Source: Aquimarina acroporae (GTDB taxonomy: Bacteria > Bacteroidota > Bacteroidia > Flavobacteriales > Flavobacteriaceae). Taken from it: a DNA stretch of 64,000 nucleotides. Below the pieces are notes generated by a model. It was not told the origin of the DNA. It saw only the letters and a program-made list of their open reading frames with translations, and made no database searches. Positions 7,120 to 16,539 of this stretch are shown here, piece after piece (position 1 is the first letter of the stretch; each line of letters begins with the position of its first letter). The DNA is taken from NCBI RefSeq assembly GCF_023195925.1, contig NZ_JALPRE010000009.1, positions 248,001 through 312,000 of the forward strand, written 5' to 3'. A program made the translations under genes and the position numbers.

Positions 7120-7539
7120 TTATAGTTTGATATTTTGAACAACTGTTTGATCTGAAACTATGAACCTGGCATCTTCCCATTTTGGAGGTCCAAATTTGCC
7201 CTTTGCATTATTACTGGTTCCATAAGGCTCTGTAGGGATTTTGAGAAAGGTGTTCAGTGTTTGGTTATTATCTTCATCGTGATAAAGTGAAATAGCATAT
7301 TCTCCGGGTTCAATATTCTTAAAAGTAACTTGAACACCATCTATTTTTGCTTCTATATCAATTCCCTTATATATTTTGTTCAAGAAACTGTTTTTGGTAG
7401 TGTATAACCCTACTCTAATGGTACCTTCGTTAGATTTTATTCCATTAATGTTAACTTGAATAGATTGAGTTACGTCTTGAGAAAAAATAGATGCGGAGCT
7501 TATAATAAGCATTAGGCAAGTGGTTAAAATAGTTTTCAT
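7120..7539 (-). CDS. DUF2141 exported protein
   Basis: This 139-residue protein has a signal peptide (MKTILTTCLMLIISSASIFSQ) and one beta-sandwich-like DUF2141 domain: INGIKSNEGTIRVGLYTTKNSFL, NIEPGEYAISLYHDEDNNQTLN and GIPTEPYG-like KIPTEPYGTSNNAKG near the end. DUF2141 proteins are small periplasmic proteins of unknown function. The gene lies 19 bp downstream of the TonB-dependent receptor on the same strand, so the two are co-transcribed, and together they are likely under operator B. A role in handling the ligand of the receptor is possible but not shown. Confidence 0.85.
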   Translation of the reverse strand: MKTILTTCLMLIISSASIFSQDVTQSIQVNINGIKSNEGTIRVGLYTTKNSFLNKIYKGIDIEAKIDGVQVTFKNIEPGEYAISLYHDEDNNQTLNTFLKIPTEPYGTSNNAKGKFGPPKWEDARFIVSDQTVVQNIKL

Positions 7540-7558
7540 CGTATACTAATTTTTAGGT

Positions 7559-9712
7559 TTATAAATTATCTAACTGATTATCGTTTTTGTCATCACTTAT
7601 TGTCCAGAAAAAGCCTAGAATAAAGAATCTGTCTGCGTTGGGTCTTACCGGCTGCCGGGCGAAGTTGCCATTCATTTCTGGAGTATTCGAATACTGATAA
7701 TTAAAGACATTATCAAAGCCAAGTACGTTTGATACCGAGAAATACAATATTTTTTGCTGACTAATAAGATAGGCCCAACTAAAATTCACAGAGTTAAAAG
7801 TCTTAGTTTTCTTATTTTGAAAAACACTTTCATTTGGGTCATTATAAGGTCTTCCAGATCCAAAATTGTAAGTTGTACTCAATAGAGATTTCCAGTCACT
7901 TATCCAGTATTTTGTAACTAGAGATAAACTGTGTTCTGTAGCAAAGTTGGGTGTAGCTCTATTAGGGTAGTTTCTATAGTCTCTTTCTGTGTTTAGATAT
8001 GAATAACTTGCCCAATATTCTAGATTTTTAATTGATTTATTGTCTCTCCAGAATATATCAACCCCTGCCGCATAACCGTCGCCTAGGTTGGTAAAGTTGC
8101 TATCAAATTCTGGAATTTCTGTATCAAACTTTACTAAACTTTTATAGGTTTTATAATATCCTTCTGCTCTTAATTGTCGTCCATTATTTTGATATAGATA
8201 ATTGAAAATATAATGAGATGATTTCTCTGGCTCCAGATCGGTATCAAATTTCAAGATGTTTTGTTGAGGAGCCTGATAAAAATCACCATAAGCCAATGAT
8301 ATTTGGGATTTTGATGAGGTTTTATAGGCCAATGAGGCTCTCGGAGAAACTTTTGTGTTATTGAGTAGTGTATTATGTACGCCTCTTACACCCAACTGCA
8401 TTGCTAGTTTTTTACTGAAGAATATATTGGCTTCAGTAAATACAGCAGTACTATTATTTTCAAATTTTGAATTGAATTCTCCAAAATCTGGACTGGTTGC
8501 GTCTTCAGAAAATGAATTGAGAAATTGCTCCATCCCAAAACTAAGTTTAAACCTATTGCTGAACCTTTTTCTCAACTTAAGTTTAAGATGAAAGCTGTTT
8601 TCGACATCTTTAACATCAGTATCTTCAAATCCAATATCATTATAATCATTTGCAAAACTTAAACCTGTTGCTATTTTCCAGTCATTTCCTAAAGTCCCAT
8701 TATAGGTTGAATTCATATAAAGGTTTCTGTTTTTGAGACCAAAATTAAATCCGTTAGGTGTATTGATATCATCTTGGATCAGGTCGAAACTGGCATAGCT
8801 CAACCCTCCATAGACTTTTAGGAGTCCGTTGTTAAACTTGTGGCGGTATACGGCTTCACCCGATAGAGATTCATACGGTTTGATCCATTCGATACGTTGT
8901 GATATAATTTCCTGATAAGGGGCTAGGTTCAAGTAAAAACCATTAATGCTAAGTGAGTTCTTTCCCCATTTTTGGGTGTTTCCTCCACCTAACCCTACAT
9001 TAATAAATTGTAATTCGGTTTTTTCCTGGTCTGGTTCATCGATGGTGTTTAGAAGTAAAACACTTGATAATGCATCCCCATATTCTGAAGAATATCCTCC
9101 TGTAGAAAAGTTAGTACCTTGAAATAGGAACGAAGAAAAGCGTCCTCTTGTAGGAATATTATTGGTGGTAGCTGCAAATGGTTGAAAAACTCTTAAACCA
9201 TCAATATATATATTGGTTTCATTGGCATCTCCACCTCTCACGAATAACCTTCCGTCTTCTTCATTATTAGAAGTTCCGGGAAGTGTTTGTAATGCGCCAA
9301 TAAAATCTCCTGCAGCACCAGCGGTGGTCACAATGTCAAGTGGTGTGAGAACCGCAGCTTTACTATTATCTCCAGCGGCAAATGTTCCTGCATTCAAAAT
9401 AACACTATCCAGAGAATTTACGTCTTCTTTGAGTTTGATTTTTAAATTGATCATTTTGCTCACATCTTCAACCAAAGTGAAGGTTTCGAAAGACAGAAAT
9501 GATATGGTAAGTATTTGTTGTCCGGTTTCAGAAGAAGTAAAGGTAAAATTACCATTCTCATCAGATGAAGCCCCGTCATAGGTGCCTTCAAGATAGATGT
9601 TGGCACCTGGAATAGGGTTACCCGAAGAATCGGAAACATTTCCTGAAATAGTGGTTTGCGCTTTAACAGAAAATAAAAAGAGAATAAAAACTAAGGTTAG
9701 TGTAAATTTCAT
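7559..9712 (-). CDS. TonB-dependent outer-membrane receptor
   Basis: After a signal peptide (MKFTLTLVFILFLFSVKAQ) comes a carboxypeptidase-regulatory-like domain (TTISGNVSDSSGNPIPGANIYLEG). Next is a plug with GRLFVRGGDANETNIYIDGLRV, and then a beta-barrel of roughly 500 residues. The length (about 717 residues) fits non-SusC TonB receptors, and no SusD gene is adjacent, so metal, siderophore or small-molecule uptake is more likely than glycans. I chose the start at 9712 because it gives a clean signal peptide; upstream Met codons at 9721 and 9739 would add a poor leader. It is co-transcribed with the DUF2141 gene and preceded by a LytTR-like operator. Substrate is unknown. Confidence 0.9.
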   Translation of the reverse strand: MKFTLTLVFILFLFSVKAQTTISGNVSDSSGNPIPGANIYLEGTYDGASSDENGNFTFTSSETGQQILTISFLSFETFTLVEDVSKMINLKIKLKEDVNSLDSVILNAGTFAAGDNSKAAVLTPLDIVTTAGAAGDFIGALQTLPGTSNNEEDGRLFVRGGDANETNIYIDGLRVFQPFAATTNNIPTRGRFSSFLFQGTNFSTGGYSSEYGDALSSVLLLNTIDEPDQEKTELQFINVGLGGGNTQKWGKNSLSINGFYLNLAPYQEIISQRIEWIKPYESLSGEAVYRHKFNNGLLKVYGGLSYASFDLIQDDINTPNGFNFGLKNRNLYMNSTYNGTLGNDWKIATGLSFANDYNDIGFEDTDVKDVENSFHLKLKLRKRFSNRFKLSFGMEQFLNSFSEDATSPDFGEFNSKFENNSTAVFTEANIFFSKKLAMQLGVRGVHNTLLNNTKVSPRASLAYKTSSKSQISLAYGDFYQAPQQNILKFDTDLEPEKSSHYIFNYLYQNNGRQLRAEGYYKTYKSLVKFDTEIPEFDSNFTNLGDGYAAGVDIFWRDNKSIKNLEYWASYSYLNTERDYRNYPNRATPNFATEHSLSLVTKYWISDWKSLLSTTYNFGSGRPYNDPNESVFQNKKTKTFNSVNFSWAYLISQQKILYFSVSNVLGFDNVFNYQYSNTPEMNGNFARQPVRPNADRFFILGFFWTISDDKNDNQLDNL

Positions 9713-9774
9713 GGTGATCATTTTTGATTGATGGGTCAAAAATGAATTTTCTTATAGCTTTATGAAATAAACAC

Positions 9775-9809
9775 TTACCGAATTGTAGAAAAAGAATGAT
9801 CAATTGAAA
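9775..9809 (-). promoter_or_regulatory. Candidate LytTR operator B (TonB receptor operon)
   Basis: On the minus strand CTACAATTCGGTAA (9775-9788) is preceded at 21-bp spacing by TTTCAATTG (9801-9809), which shares CAATT with the proximal half. The site is 63 bp upstream of the preferred receptor start, almost the same spacing as operator A to its gene. Confidence 0.65.
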
Positions 9810-9892
9810 AAAATGAAATTCTCTCTTCCCACTAGATTGAAAAGAAATACTTGCATCTTTATCAAATATGAGAATGTCTCTGGATATGTGAG

Positions 9893-11191
9893 TTAGACTT
9901 TCTCCTCTAGAGCACTTTCTTTATTTTTATATGGACGCACGATAAGTCTTGCTGCCTTGTCATAATTGATATAGTTATAGGTCCAGTTAAAGAAGGTGAT
10001 AAACCTGTTTCTAAAGCCTACCAGAAACCAAAGGTGAATGAACATCCAGATGAACCAAGCAAAAAATCCTCCAAATTTAAATTTCCCTATGTCTACCACT
10101 GCTTTATTACGGCCAATAGTTGCCATCGAGCCTTTGTCAAAATAGGTGAAAGGAACCATTTCTTTCCCTTGAAGAAGTTTTTTAAAGTTTTTCGCTAAGT
10201 GTTTACCCTGTTGTATTGCAGGCTGTGCAACCATTGGATGACCTTTAGGATACTTTTTAGTCTCCATTAGTGAAATGTCTCCTATTGCAAAAATGTTTTC
10301 GTACCCTTCTACTAGATTATATTCATTTACTTTATATCTATTTGCTCTTGGAATCAATGCTTCTGCGTTAATCCCAGAGACCGGTGCACCAGTAACACCA
10401 GCCGACCATATAAAGGTGGCTGTCTTAATAGAAAGATCAGTGTTTGTAGTTACCAAGTTATTCTCATAATTTCTTACTTGAGTATTGAGATGAATATGAA
10501 CACCTAGCTTTTTTAAGAATTTCGAGGCCTTTTCTGAAGCATTTTCGCTCATTGGTGGTAACACCCTGGGAGCGCCTTCGATAAGATGAATTTCCATTTC
10601 GCTAAAATCCATATCTGGATAATCCCTAGGAAGCACGTTAAGTTTTAATTCGGCAATCCCCCCGGCGAGTTCTACTCCTGTAGGCCCAGCACCAGCAAGC
10701 ACAAAGTTTAAAAGTTCCTTTCTCTTTTCAGGGTCCTCAGTGATAACAGCCTGTTCCAAATTTTCAAGCATCAGACTTCTTAGATTTAACGCCTGCGGAA
10801 GGTTTTTCATACGCATCGCATTATCCTGAATAGTAGTATTTCCAAAAAAATTGGTCTTAGCTCCGGTAGCAATGACTAGATAGTCATATGAAATGCTACC
10901 AATATTGGTAAATACTTTTTGAGTAGTGGGATCAATAGTTTCAACTTCTGCCATTCTAAAAAAGGTATTTTTACCTCTTTTAACTACTTTTCGTAATGGA
11001 TATGCAATAGAATCGGGTTCTAAAGATGAAGTGGAAACTTGATAAAGTAAGGGTTGAAAAGTGTGGTAATTATGTCGGTCAAGTAGAACCAATTGTACAT
11101 TTTCTTTCACCATTTTTCTTGCCAATGCAATCCCGGCGAAACCACCACCAATAACAACTAATCTTGGTAAATTAGTATAAGGAATATTCAT
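9893..11191 (-). CDS. ndh: Type II NADH:quinone oxidoreductase
   Basis: The protein has two Rossmann folds: FAD-binding RLVVIGGGFAGIALARKM near the N-terminus and NADH-binding FVLAGAGPTGVELAGGIAEL near residue 170. ENIFAIGDIS is the second FAD motif. The C-terminal tail is aromatic and amphipathic (FGGFFAWFIWMFIHLWFLVGF) and anchors it to the cytoplasmic membrane. It oxidises NADH and reduces quinone without proton pumping. The start at 11191 (MNIPYTN) is favoured because the seven residues before it add only a short polar extension. It is monocistronic and divergent from a sigma-factor gene. Confidence 0.92.
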   Translation of the reverse strand: MNIPYTNLPRLVVIGGGFAGIALARKMVKENVQLVLLDRHNYHTFQPLLYQVSTSSLEPDSIAYPLRKVVKRGKNTFFRMAEVETIDPTTQKVFTNIGSISYDYLVIATGAKTNFFGNTTIQDNAMRMKNLPQALNLRSLMLENLEQAVITEDPEKRKELLNFVLAGAGPTGVELAGGIAELKLNVLPRDYPDMDFSEMEIHLIEGAPRVLPPMSENASEKASKFLKKLGVHIHLNTQVRNYENNLVTTNTDLSIKTATFIWSAGVTGAPVSGINAEALIPRANRYKVNEYNLVEGYENIFAIGDISLMETKKYPKGHPMVAQPAIQQGKHLAKNFKKLLQGKEMVPFTYFDKGSMATIGRNKAVVDIGKFKFGGFFAWFIWMFIHLWFLVGFRNRFITFFNWTYNYINYDKAARLIVRPYKNKESALEEKV

Positions 11192-11287
11192 ATGTGTTGC
11201 GTTGTGGTACAAAGGTAAAATGATAACCTTAAATACCCTAGAAAATCAGGCTTTTTGTTTAAAAAATGAGAGAATTTATAATTTCTG

Positions 11288-11317
11288 TGTAACGTAAATG
11301 ATTTCTTTACTACTTAT
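11288..11317 (+). promoter_or_regulatory. Candidate ECF-sigma promoter of the sigma factor gene
   Basis: TGTAAC (11288-11293) is followed after 16 bp by CTACTTATAAG. This resembles the TGTAAC / CGTCTTAT-type promoters I recall upstream of Bacteroidetes ECF sigma genes. It ends about 18 bp before the GTG start, fitting autoregulation. A similar TGTAAC element precedes the second sigma operon at 62250. Confidence 0.45.
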
Positions 11318-11335
11318 AAGATGTAACCGACCAAA

Positions 11336-11830
11336 GTGAATAAAGAATTAGAACATAGTTTTGTAACCCATCTTGAGCAAAATCAAAATATTGTGCACAA
11401 GGTTTGTAGGATATATACAAGTGATCCCGACTCACATAATGACCTGTTTCAAGAGATTACGATTCAGCTATGGAAAGCTTATCCAAAATTTAGAGGAGAA
11501 GCAAAATTTAGCACTTGGATGTATAGGGTTGCATTAAATACTGCTATTACGCTTTATCGAAAATCTAAGAGAAGTATAAGTACAACAGATCTTGATACCA
11601 TGAATTTCAAGATAAAGGCAGAAGAGTATGATGATGAGGTGGAGCAGCAATTGAAATTAATGTATGCAGCGGTTAAGCAGCTAAACGATATAGAAAAAGC
11701 ATTGGTTTTCTTATACCTGGAAGATAAATCATATAGGGAAATTGCTGATACAATGGGTATTAGTGAGGTTAATGCCAGAGTTAAAATGAACCGTGTTAAA
11801 ACGAAATTGAAAAAAATATTAAATCCTTAG
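11336..11830 (+). CDS. ECF RNA polymerase sigma factor (sigma-70 family)
   Basis: This 164-residue sigma factor has region 2 (DLFQEITIQLWKAYPKFRGEAKFSTWMYRVALNTAI) and region 4 (LEDKSYREIADTMGISEVNARVKMNRVKTKLKKIL), with no extra domain. The start is GTG at 11336; the nearest upstream ATG is followed at once by a stop. The neighbour 6 bp downstream encodes a four-helix membrane protein that probably controls it. The pair is paralogous to 60924-61418 plus 60326-60931. The region 2 motif FRGEAKFSTWMYRVALNTA aligns with FKGKSSYKTWVYRITINTC in the other copy. Target genes are unknown. Confidence 0.9.
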   Translation: MNKELEHSFVTHLEQNQNIVHKVCRIYTSDPDSHNDLFQEITIQLWKAYPKFRGEAKFSTWMYRVALNTAITLYRKSKRSISTTDLDTMNFKIKAEEYDDEVEQQLKLMYAAVKQLNDIEKALVFLYLEDKSYREIADTMGISEVNARVKMNRVKTKLKKILNP

Positions 11831-11836
11831 TCCCTT

Positions 11837-12460
11837 ATGGATGAATTAGAATTATTAAAAAAAGAATGGAAAAAGCAAGAAGGTGAGTTGCCAAAGCTTT
11901 CCTACGATCAAATCTATAGGATGATATTAAAGAAATCATCTTCTATGGTGAAATGGCTTTTTATCATATGCGTACTGGAATTTATTTTGTGGATGAGCAT
12001 TGATGTGATTGTAAGGTTTACAGGGGACTTTAATGAATTTGAAGAGTATAACTTAAAAGGATTTATGTTTGTTTCAACGATCTTTTCTTATGGAATTCTA
12101 CTATATTTCATTCTTAGGTTTTACCGTAACTACAAAAGAATTCAAACCACAGATTCTGCCAAGGTATTAATGCAGAATATTTTGAAAACAAGAAAAACAG
12201 TTAAATATTACGTCTGGATAAATCTAAGTTTTCTTACCCTAACAGCACTAGCTGTAGTTGGTTATCTTGCAACCTTTACCGATGCTTACGTAGTAGAAGC
12301 TGACCAAGAAAAAGTACCAATTTTTATCATTATTATTAGTGCTATAATTGTATTATCTATTTTTGTAGGTCTTGTGGCATTATTTTATAGAGTAATCTAT
12401 GGTATACTCACCAGAAGATTGAAGAGAAACTATGAAGAACTTAAAAAACTTGAGTTGTAG
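11837..12460 (+). CDS. Four-helix membrane partner of the ECF sigma factor
   Basis: This 207-residue protein has a cytoplasmic N-terminus of about 35 residues containing LELLKKEWKKQ, then four membrane helices (about residues 36-58, 73-95, 113-135 and 151-178). The N-terminal L-x2-L-x3-W-K-K pattern recurs as FDALQRQWQKDK in the partner of the second ECF sigma factor in this window. Position directly after the sigma gene and this shared N-terminus suggest a membrane anti-sigma factor. No zinc-binding anti-sigma motif (HxxxCxxC) is present, so the mechanism would differ from classic ZAS proteins. The role is inference. Confidence 0.7.
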   Translation: MDELELLKKEWKKQEGELPKLSYDQIYRMILKKSSSMVKWLFIICVLEFILWMSIDVIVRFTGDFNEFEEYNLKGFMFVSTIFSYGILLYFILRFYRNYKRIQTTDSAKVLMQNILKTRKTVKYYVWINLSFLTLTALAVVGYLATFTDAYVVEADQEKVPIFIIIISAIIVLSIFVGLVALFYRVIYGILTRRLKRNYEELKKLEL

Positions 12461-13645
12461 TTACTTGTTCTCATTAAAAGCCGAAGGCAATAGCTGAGGT
12501 ATAAATTTCACTAATAAAGGTAATAAAAGACTACCCCCTGGAAGAATAAAGATGGCCAGAGATGGTATAGTTTTACAGATATCGAGTAGTTGTTGTTTTA
12601 CCTGTTTTTTTTCTTCTTGAGACAAGTCTCTAACTGCAGATTGCCCCAAAAGTAACATTAAATCTTTGCTCTCTGTAATTTCTTTGATAAGTCTTTTTTT
12701 ATTGCGGAGTACCAAAATACTTACCGTTCTAGAGGTCTGTTGATAAAAGTGTAGTGCAGGATTTGAATATTTAAAAAAAGCAATGTCCTCTTTATGAGTA
12801 TTAATAAAAGTTTTTACAAGATTCACCGACTCTTTTACTATATGATCGGGTAGTTCTAGTTCTGCTCCCAAAGCAGACATAAAAGTGAGTTCGCTTTGGT
12901 CCAACTCCTCATCATTCCATACTGCTAAACTTGTAAGATCGATGATGTATCTCTTTTCAATTTCATCTTGATAAGGATCTAATTCTATATAGTCAAAACT
13001 TGCTTCTTCATCGGTAGAAATGTTGGTGTATCGAACAGACGAAGCAAAAAGCTTAATCAATAATTTGTCGTAATCGTCTTGTTTTTCCTTAGAGTTCAAT
13101 GCTAGAAAAGCAGTATTGGTCAATGTCTCTTCTAGTTTGGCAGCATATTCAAACGGATTTTTATCATGAATCAAGAAATACTCAAACGCTAACACATCAA
13201 TAAATAACAAAGCGTTGGTTAGTAAATGACTAAAGTTTTTTCTAAAGATGGATTCGTTGGTTTGAATTCTAGTATGAATTACTTTCTCCAGCTTTTCCAT
13301 TTTACTTACAGTCAAAACGTTGGCAAAAGAAAAGAAAGATTTTTTGATATCCAGATAATCATAAAATTGTAACAATGCTTTTATACAATCTTTTTTATTG
13401 GCATTCTCTATGCTATCGTAGTAGATAACTACTAAGGATGCAAACAAGTTTATTTTGGTGCGCTCTTCTTCAGAATATGCAATATCTGTAGTGTTGGCAA
13501 TAACCGTATCTATTGAAGTGCCATAGATAAATCCTACCTCACGAAGGTTTGAGTATAGTTCATCAAGAGAACATTGTAATAGAGAAGGGTCATCGTCTAA
13601 ATCCCTTAAGAATTTCTCTATCCAACCTGAAGTAGATGGGTTCAT
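12461..13645 (-). CDS. LETM1-related biofilm-associated protein
   Basis: This 394-residue protein is largely helical and polar, with a hydrophobic C-terminal segment (KTIPSLAIFILPGGSLLLPLLVKFIPQLLP) that corresponds to the LETM1-like part. Flavobacterial homologues are annotated as LETM1-related biofilm-associated proteins. It has no signal peptide, so it is either cytoplasmic or anchored by the C-terminal segment. The 3' ends of this gene and the sigma-partner gene abut with no gap, in convergent orientation. Molecular function is not established. Confidence 0.82.
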   Translation of the reverse strand: MNPSTSGWIEKFLRDLDDDPSLLQCSLDELYSNLREVGFIYGTSIDTVIANTTDIAYSEEERTKINLFASLVVIYYDSIENANKKDCIKALLQFYDYLDIKKSFFSFANVLTVSKMEKLEKVIHTRIQTNESIFRKNFSHLLTNALLFIDVLAFEYFLIHDKNPFEYAAKLEETLTNTAFLALNSKEKQDDYDKLLIKLFASSVRYTNISTDEEASFDYIELDPYQDEIEKRYIIDLTSLAVWNDEELDQSELTFMSALGAELELPDHIVKESVNLVKTFINTHKEDIAFFKYSNPALHFYQQTSRTVSILVLRNKKRLIKEITESKDLMLLLGQSAVRDLSQEEKKQVKQQLLDICKTIPSLAIFILPGGSLLLPLLVKFIPQLLPSAFNENK

Positions 13646-13811
13646 AGATCAATGAATAATTCATTACAAAGTTAGCTTTATTTTTTGTCTTAATAGCAAT
13701 TCTCAGTTTAAGAAGCGTATTAAATTCTTTAGTAAAAATTTAACATTTATATAAAAACCGTGATCTGTACTCACTCGTAAGTATGACCGTAAACTTTTAA
13801 AATTATAAAAA

Positions 13812-14495
13812 ATGAACCTTATTAAAAAAACAAAATTATGGGTTATTGCGAGTCTTCTTTTTATTGGAGTAGTACTTATGGCTGCAGATCACTTAGATGC
13901 ACCTGCTGTAATGGGTACAACCGCCGATATAACAGATTTCTATGCTTTTGAGGGGGCAAATACAGATAATACTGTATTTGTGGCGAATGTACAGAGTTCT
14001 CTGGCGCCAGCGGGTAATTCGGCCACATTTGATGAGAATGTATTGGTAGAGATTAATATTGACAATAATGGTGACTTAATTGAAGATTTGGTAATTCAAG
14101 CAATTTCCAGAGATGATTTTATGTATTTCTTTGGCCCATTTGCACCTTCTTCAACCGGACTAAATAGTACAATAGATGAAAATGCTACCTATATGGGTAA
14201 AGTAGAAATAAGCACAGGAGCATCTGCGGCTACAGCTACTGAAAATGGGATATCCTATTTCGCCGGACTCCGTGAAGATCCATTCTTTTTTGATTTCACA
14301 CAATTTAATGCCGTAATAGGAGGAATGGCTCCCAATGGTTTCAACAACCCAGGGAATGATGATTTCGATGGAACCAATGTATTATCAATTGTAGTTGAAG
14401 TGCCTAATTCATTGTTAGGAGGAACATTTAGCCATCCAGCAGGAACAGGAGTAGAGGTATTCAATACATGGGTAGAAGCAAAAAGGAGACAGTAA
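13812..14495 (+). CDS. DUF4331 protein (N-terminal half type)
   Basis: This 227-residue exported protein has a signal peptide (KTKLWVIASLLFIGVVLMA) and then ADHLDAPAVMGTTADITDFYAFEG, the conserved opening of DUF4331 proteins. NIDNNGDLIEDLVIQAI, NNPGNDDFDGTNVLSIVVEVP and FNTWVEAKRR are further family blocks. The next gene encodes a second DUF4331-like lipoprotein 27 bp downstream. In many bacteria these two parts are one long protein, so here the family appears split over two genes. Function is unknown; the cluster with a TPR lipoprotein and a barrel protein points to an envelope role. Confidence 0.85.
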   Translation: MNLIKKTKLWVIASLLFIGVVLMAADHLDAPAVMGTTADITDFYAFEGANTDNTVFVANVQSSLAPAGNSATFDENVLVEINIDNNGDLIEDLVIQAISRDDFMYFFGPFAPSSTGLNSTIDENATYMGKVEISTGASAATATENGISYFAGLREDPFFFDFTQFNAVIGGMAPNGFNNPGNDDFDGTNVLSIVVEVPNSLLGGTFSHPAGTGVEVFNTWVEAKRRQ

Positions 14496-14522
14496 TCAAT
14501 TCAATATAAAATAGAAAACATT

Positions 14523-15131
14523 ATGAAAACTTTCAATATAAAATATACGTTGTTATCCATACTATTGGTAGCAGGATTAACAAGTTGTAACAATGATGAT
14601 GATATAACAGATCTTCCTCAAGAATTAGATTTTACAGGAACTTTCGTTCAGGAAGATCAAATGGGAAGACCAGGTATAAATACAGTTCTTAGCGGTACTT
14701 CAGAAATCAAAGATGACTTTAATGTTACTATTCCTTCAGAACAGGTAGCGACTTTTCAACCTTTGTTTTTAGATCGGGCAGTGGCATTGCATGCTGCGTT
14801 TGGTGCAGAATATGAAACAAATATTTTAGGTCTTGATGCCGCGACATTAACGACAATATTGGCTGCAGATGTTTTACAGGTAGCACCAGATGCACCGACC
14901 ACATATTTTGATGGGACCAATGTGCTAACAGGGAGAACACTTACAGATGATATCATAGATATTTCTTTGGTGCTAGTATTCGGGGGAGAAAATGGAGATA
15001 GGTTTAATGGTCAAGATACCAACGGAGACGGAACCCCAGACTTACCAATTTTAGTAACAGATGGAGTAAATAATTCAGGAGAAACGCCTTTAAATTCTTT
15101 TCCTTATTTAGAACCTCCGCATAGTCTATAA
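14523..15131 (+). CDS. DUF4331-like lipoprotein (C-terminal half type)
   Basis: This 202-residue protein has a lipoprotein signal (MKTFNIKYTLLSILLVAGLTSC, lipobox LTSC) followed by an acidic linker. The mature part carries DFTGTFVQEDQMGRPGINTV and the ending LVTDGVNNSGETPLNSFPYLEPPH, both typical of the C-terminal part of DUF4331 proteins. It follows the first DUF4331 gene in the same operon and probably forms a complex with it at a membrane surface (inference). A 12-bp inverted repeat lies directly downstream. Confidence 0.8.
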   Translation: MKTFNIKYTLLSILLVAGLTSCNNDDDITDLPQELDFTGTFVQEDQMGRPGINTVLSGTSEIKDDFNVTIPSEQVATFQPLFLDRAVALHAAFGAEYETNILGLDAATLTTILAADVLQVAPDAPTTYFDGTNVLTGRTLTDDIIDISLVLVFGGENGDRFNGQDTNGDGTPDLPILVTDGVNNSGETPLNSFPYLEPPHSL

Positions 15132-15156
15132 ATGTAAAACTAATTTAAATTTTTAG

Positions 15157-15205
15157 GACAAGGCTTGCAGAAAATAATCACAATTAATGATTCGCAAGCC
15201 TTGTC
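15157..15205 (+). repeat. 12-bp perfect inverted repeat in the DUF4331 operon
   Basis: GACAAGGCTTGC (15157-15168) and GCAAGCCTTGTC (15194-15205) are exact reverse complements with a 25-nt A/T-rich loop. There is no T tail, so it is not a typical terminator. It sits between the DUF4331 lipoprotein stop and the TPR lipoprotein start (15228), where it could set a 3' end or differential mRNA stability. Confidence 0.7.
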
Positions 15206-15227
15206 AACAAACTACAAAAGAAATAAA

Positions 15228-16517
15228 ATGAAACTACCATATATATTATACCTAATTATATTTTCTGGCAGTATTTTTTCTTGCCAGATTAATGAAGATA
15301 AGGTGCTTAACTCAAATGAATATGATAAGTTCCTAAAAGTTACCGAAAGTAAAATTACCGGAGATTCCACATTAAGATTAAATTTTTGGAATCATAAAAT
15401 ACAAAACGATAGTATCCAGATATTGGCAATGGCTTCTGCTGCGGGAGAATACTCTAAGTTGTTTCAAGCTACCGGAAAAATAGAATATTTAAAATCTGCA
15501 GAGGCATTGTTGGTGCAATCTGTGAAGAAAGCTGCAATTAAAAAAGAAACATACCTATTGGCTTTGGCTCAAAACTATATTTCTCAACATAGATTTAGGG
15601 AAGCTAAGCAAGCAGCATTACGAGCCCACAAATTGGTCGCAAATTCTTCTACTCAAATGGTATTGTTTGATGCTACTATGGAATTAGGTGAGTATGCGCA
15701 AGCCGAGGAATATCTTAAGAGTCTAGCAGATCAAAACAATTATAATTTTTTGATTCGATTAGCAAAATGGAATGACTACAAAGGAAAACTAGATGCTACC
15801 ATACGTAATATGGAAAAAGCAAAGACTATTGCAGAAAGTAGTAATAATAAAGGATTAATGCTATGGTCCTATACCAATTTGGCAGATTATTATGGGCATG
15901 CAGGAAAAATTAAAGCTTCCTATGAGCATTACCTCATGGCATTGCAATTAGATCCTTCCAATGCATATGCTAAAAAAGGAATTGCTTGGATAGCATATTC
16001 CTATGAAAAAGATCCACAAGAAGCATTGCGAATTATTGATGCTATTTTAACCTCGTATCAAGCTCCAGATTATTTTTTATTTAAAGCTGAAATCGCGGCA
16101 TACCAAAATGATCTATCTACAAAGGAAATCAACATTCAAAAGTATACAGATATGGTTAAAGATGACCGCTATGGAGAAATGTATAATACAATAAATGCAT
16201 TGGTGCTAGCAGAGGAGGAAGAAGATTTTGACACCGCTTTGAGGATTATGAAAAAAGAAGTGGCAAATAGGGAGACTCCAGAAACCTATGATCATTTAGC
16301 CTACATTTTCTTCTTAAAAGGAGAATATCAAAAAGCACTAGAAATAGCCAAAGAGTTTGTACAGGGTAAAACTTTTGAGCCAACGGCTAGCTTGCATCTT
16401 GCTCAAATATATAAGGCCAATGGTTATGAAGAAAAAGTAAAAAGATTTAAGAAAGAGCTACTTGAAAGCAGTTACGAACTAGGGCCATTGGTGGTAAATG
16501 AAATTCATAACCTATAG
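15228..16517 (+). CDS. TPR lipoprotein of the DUF4331 operon
   Basis: The start at 15228 gives a clear lipoprotein signal (MKLPYILYLIIFSGSIFSC); the open frame extends 21 codons upstream but through the inverted repeat. The mature protein of about 410 residues consists of TPR repeats, for example YLLALAQNYISQHRFREAKQ, the YGHAGKIKASYEHYLMALQL block followed by DPSNAYAKKG, and AYIFFLKGEYQKALEIAKEF. It likely serves as a protein-protein scaffold on the outer-membrane inner face, perhaps for the DUF4331 pair. It is followed 22 bp later by the barrel gene. Confidence 0.85.
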   Translation: MKLPYILYLIIFSGSIFSCQINEDKVLNSNEYDKFLKVTESKITGDSTLRLNFWNHKIQNDSIQILAMASAAGEYSKLFQATGKIEYLKSAEALLVQSVKKAAIKKETYLLALAQNYISQHRFREAKQAALRAHKLVANSSTQMVLFDATMELGEYAQAEEYLKSLADQNNYNFLIRLAKWNDYKGKLDATIRNMEKAKTIAESSNNKGLMLWSYTNLADYYGHAGKIKASYEHYLMALQLDPSNAYAKKGIAWIAYSYEKDPQEALRIIDAILTSYQAPDYFLFKAEIAAYQNDLSTKEINIQKYTDMVKDDRYGEMYNTINALVLAEEEEDFDTALRIMKKEVANRETPETYDHLAYIFFLKGEYQKALEIAKEFVQGKTFEPTASLHLAQIYKANGYEEKVKRFKKELLESSYELGPLVVNEIHNL

Positions 16518-16539
16518 TTTTTCTTAAGAACAATAGAAG

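Noticed and set aside
9893..11191. Possible fusion or split of the NADH dehydrogenase gene
   Set aside because: The two nucleotide-binding folds and membrane tail are in the normal order and length.
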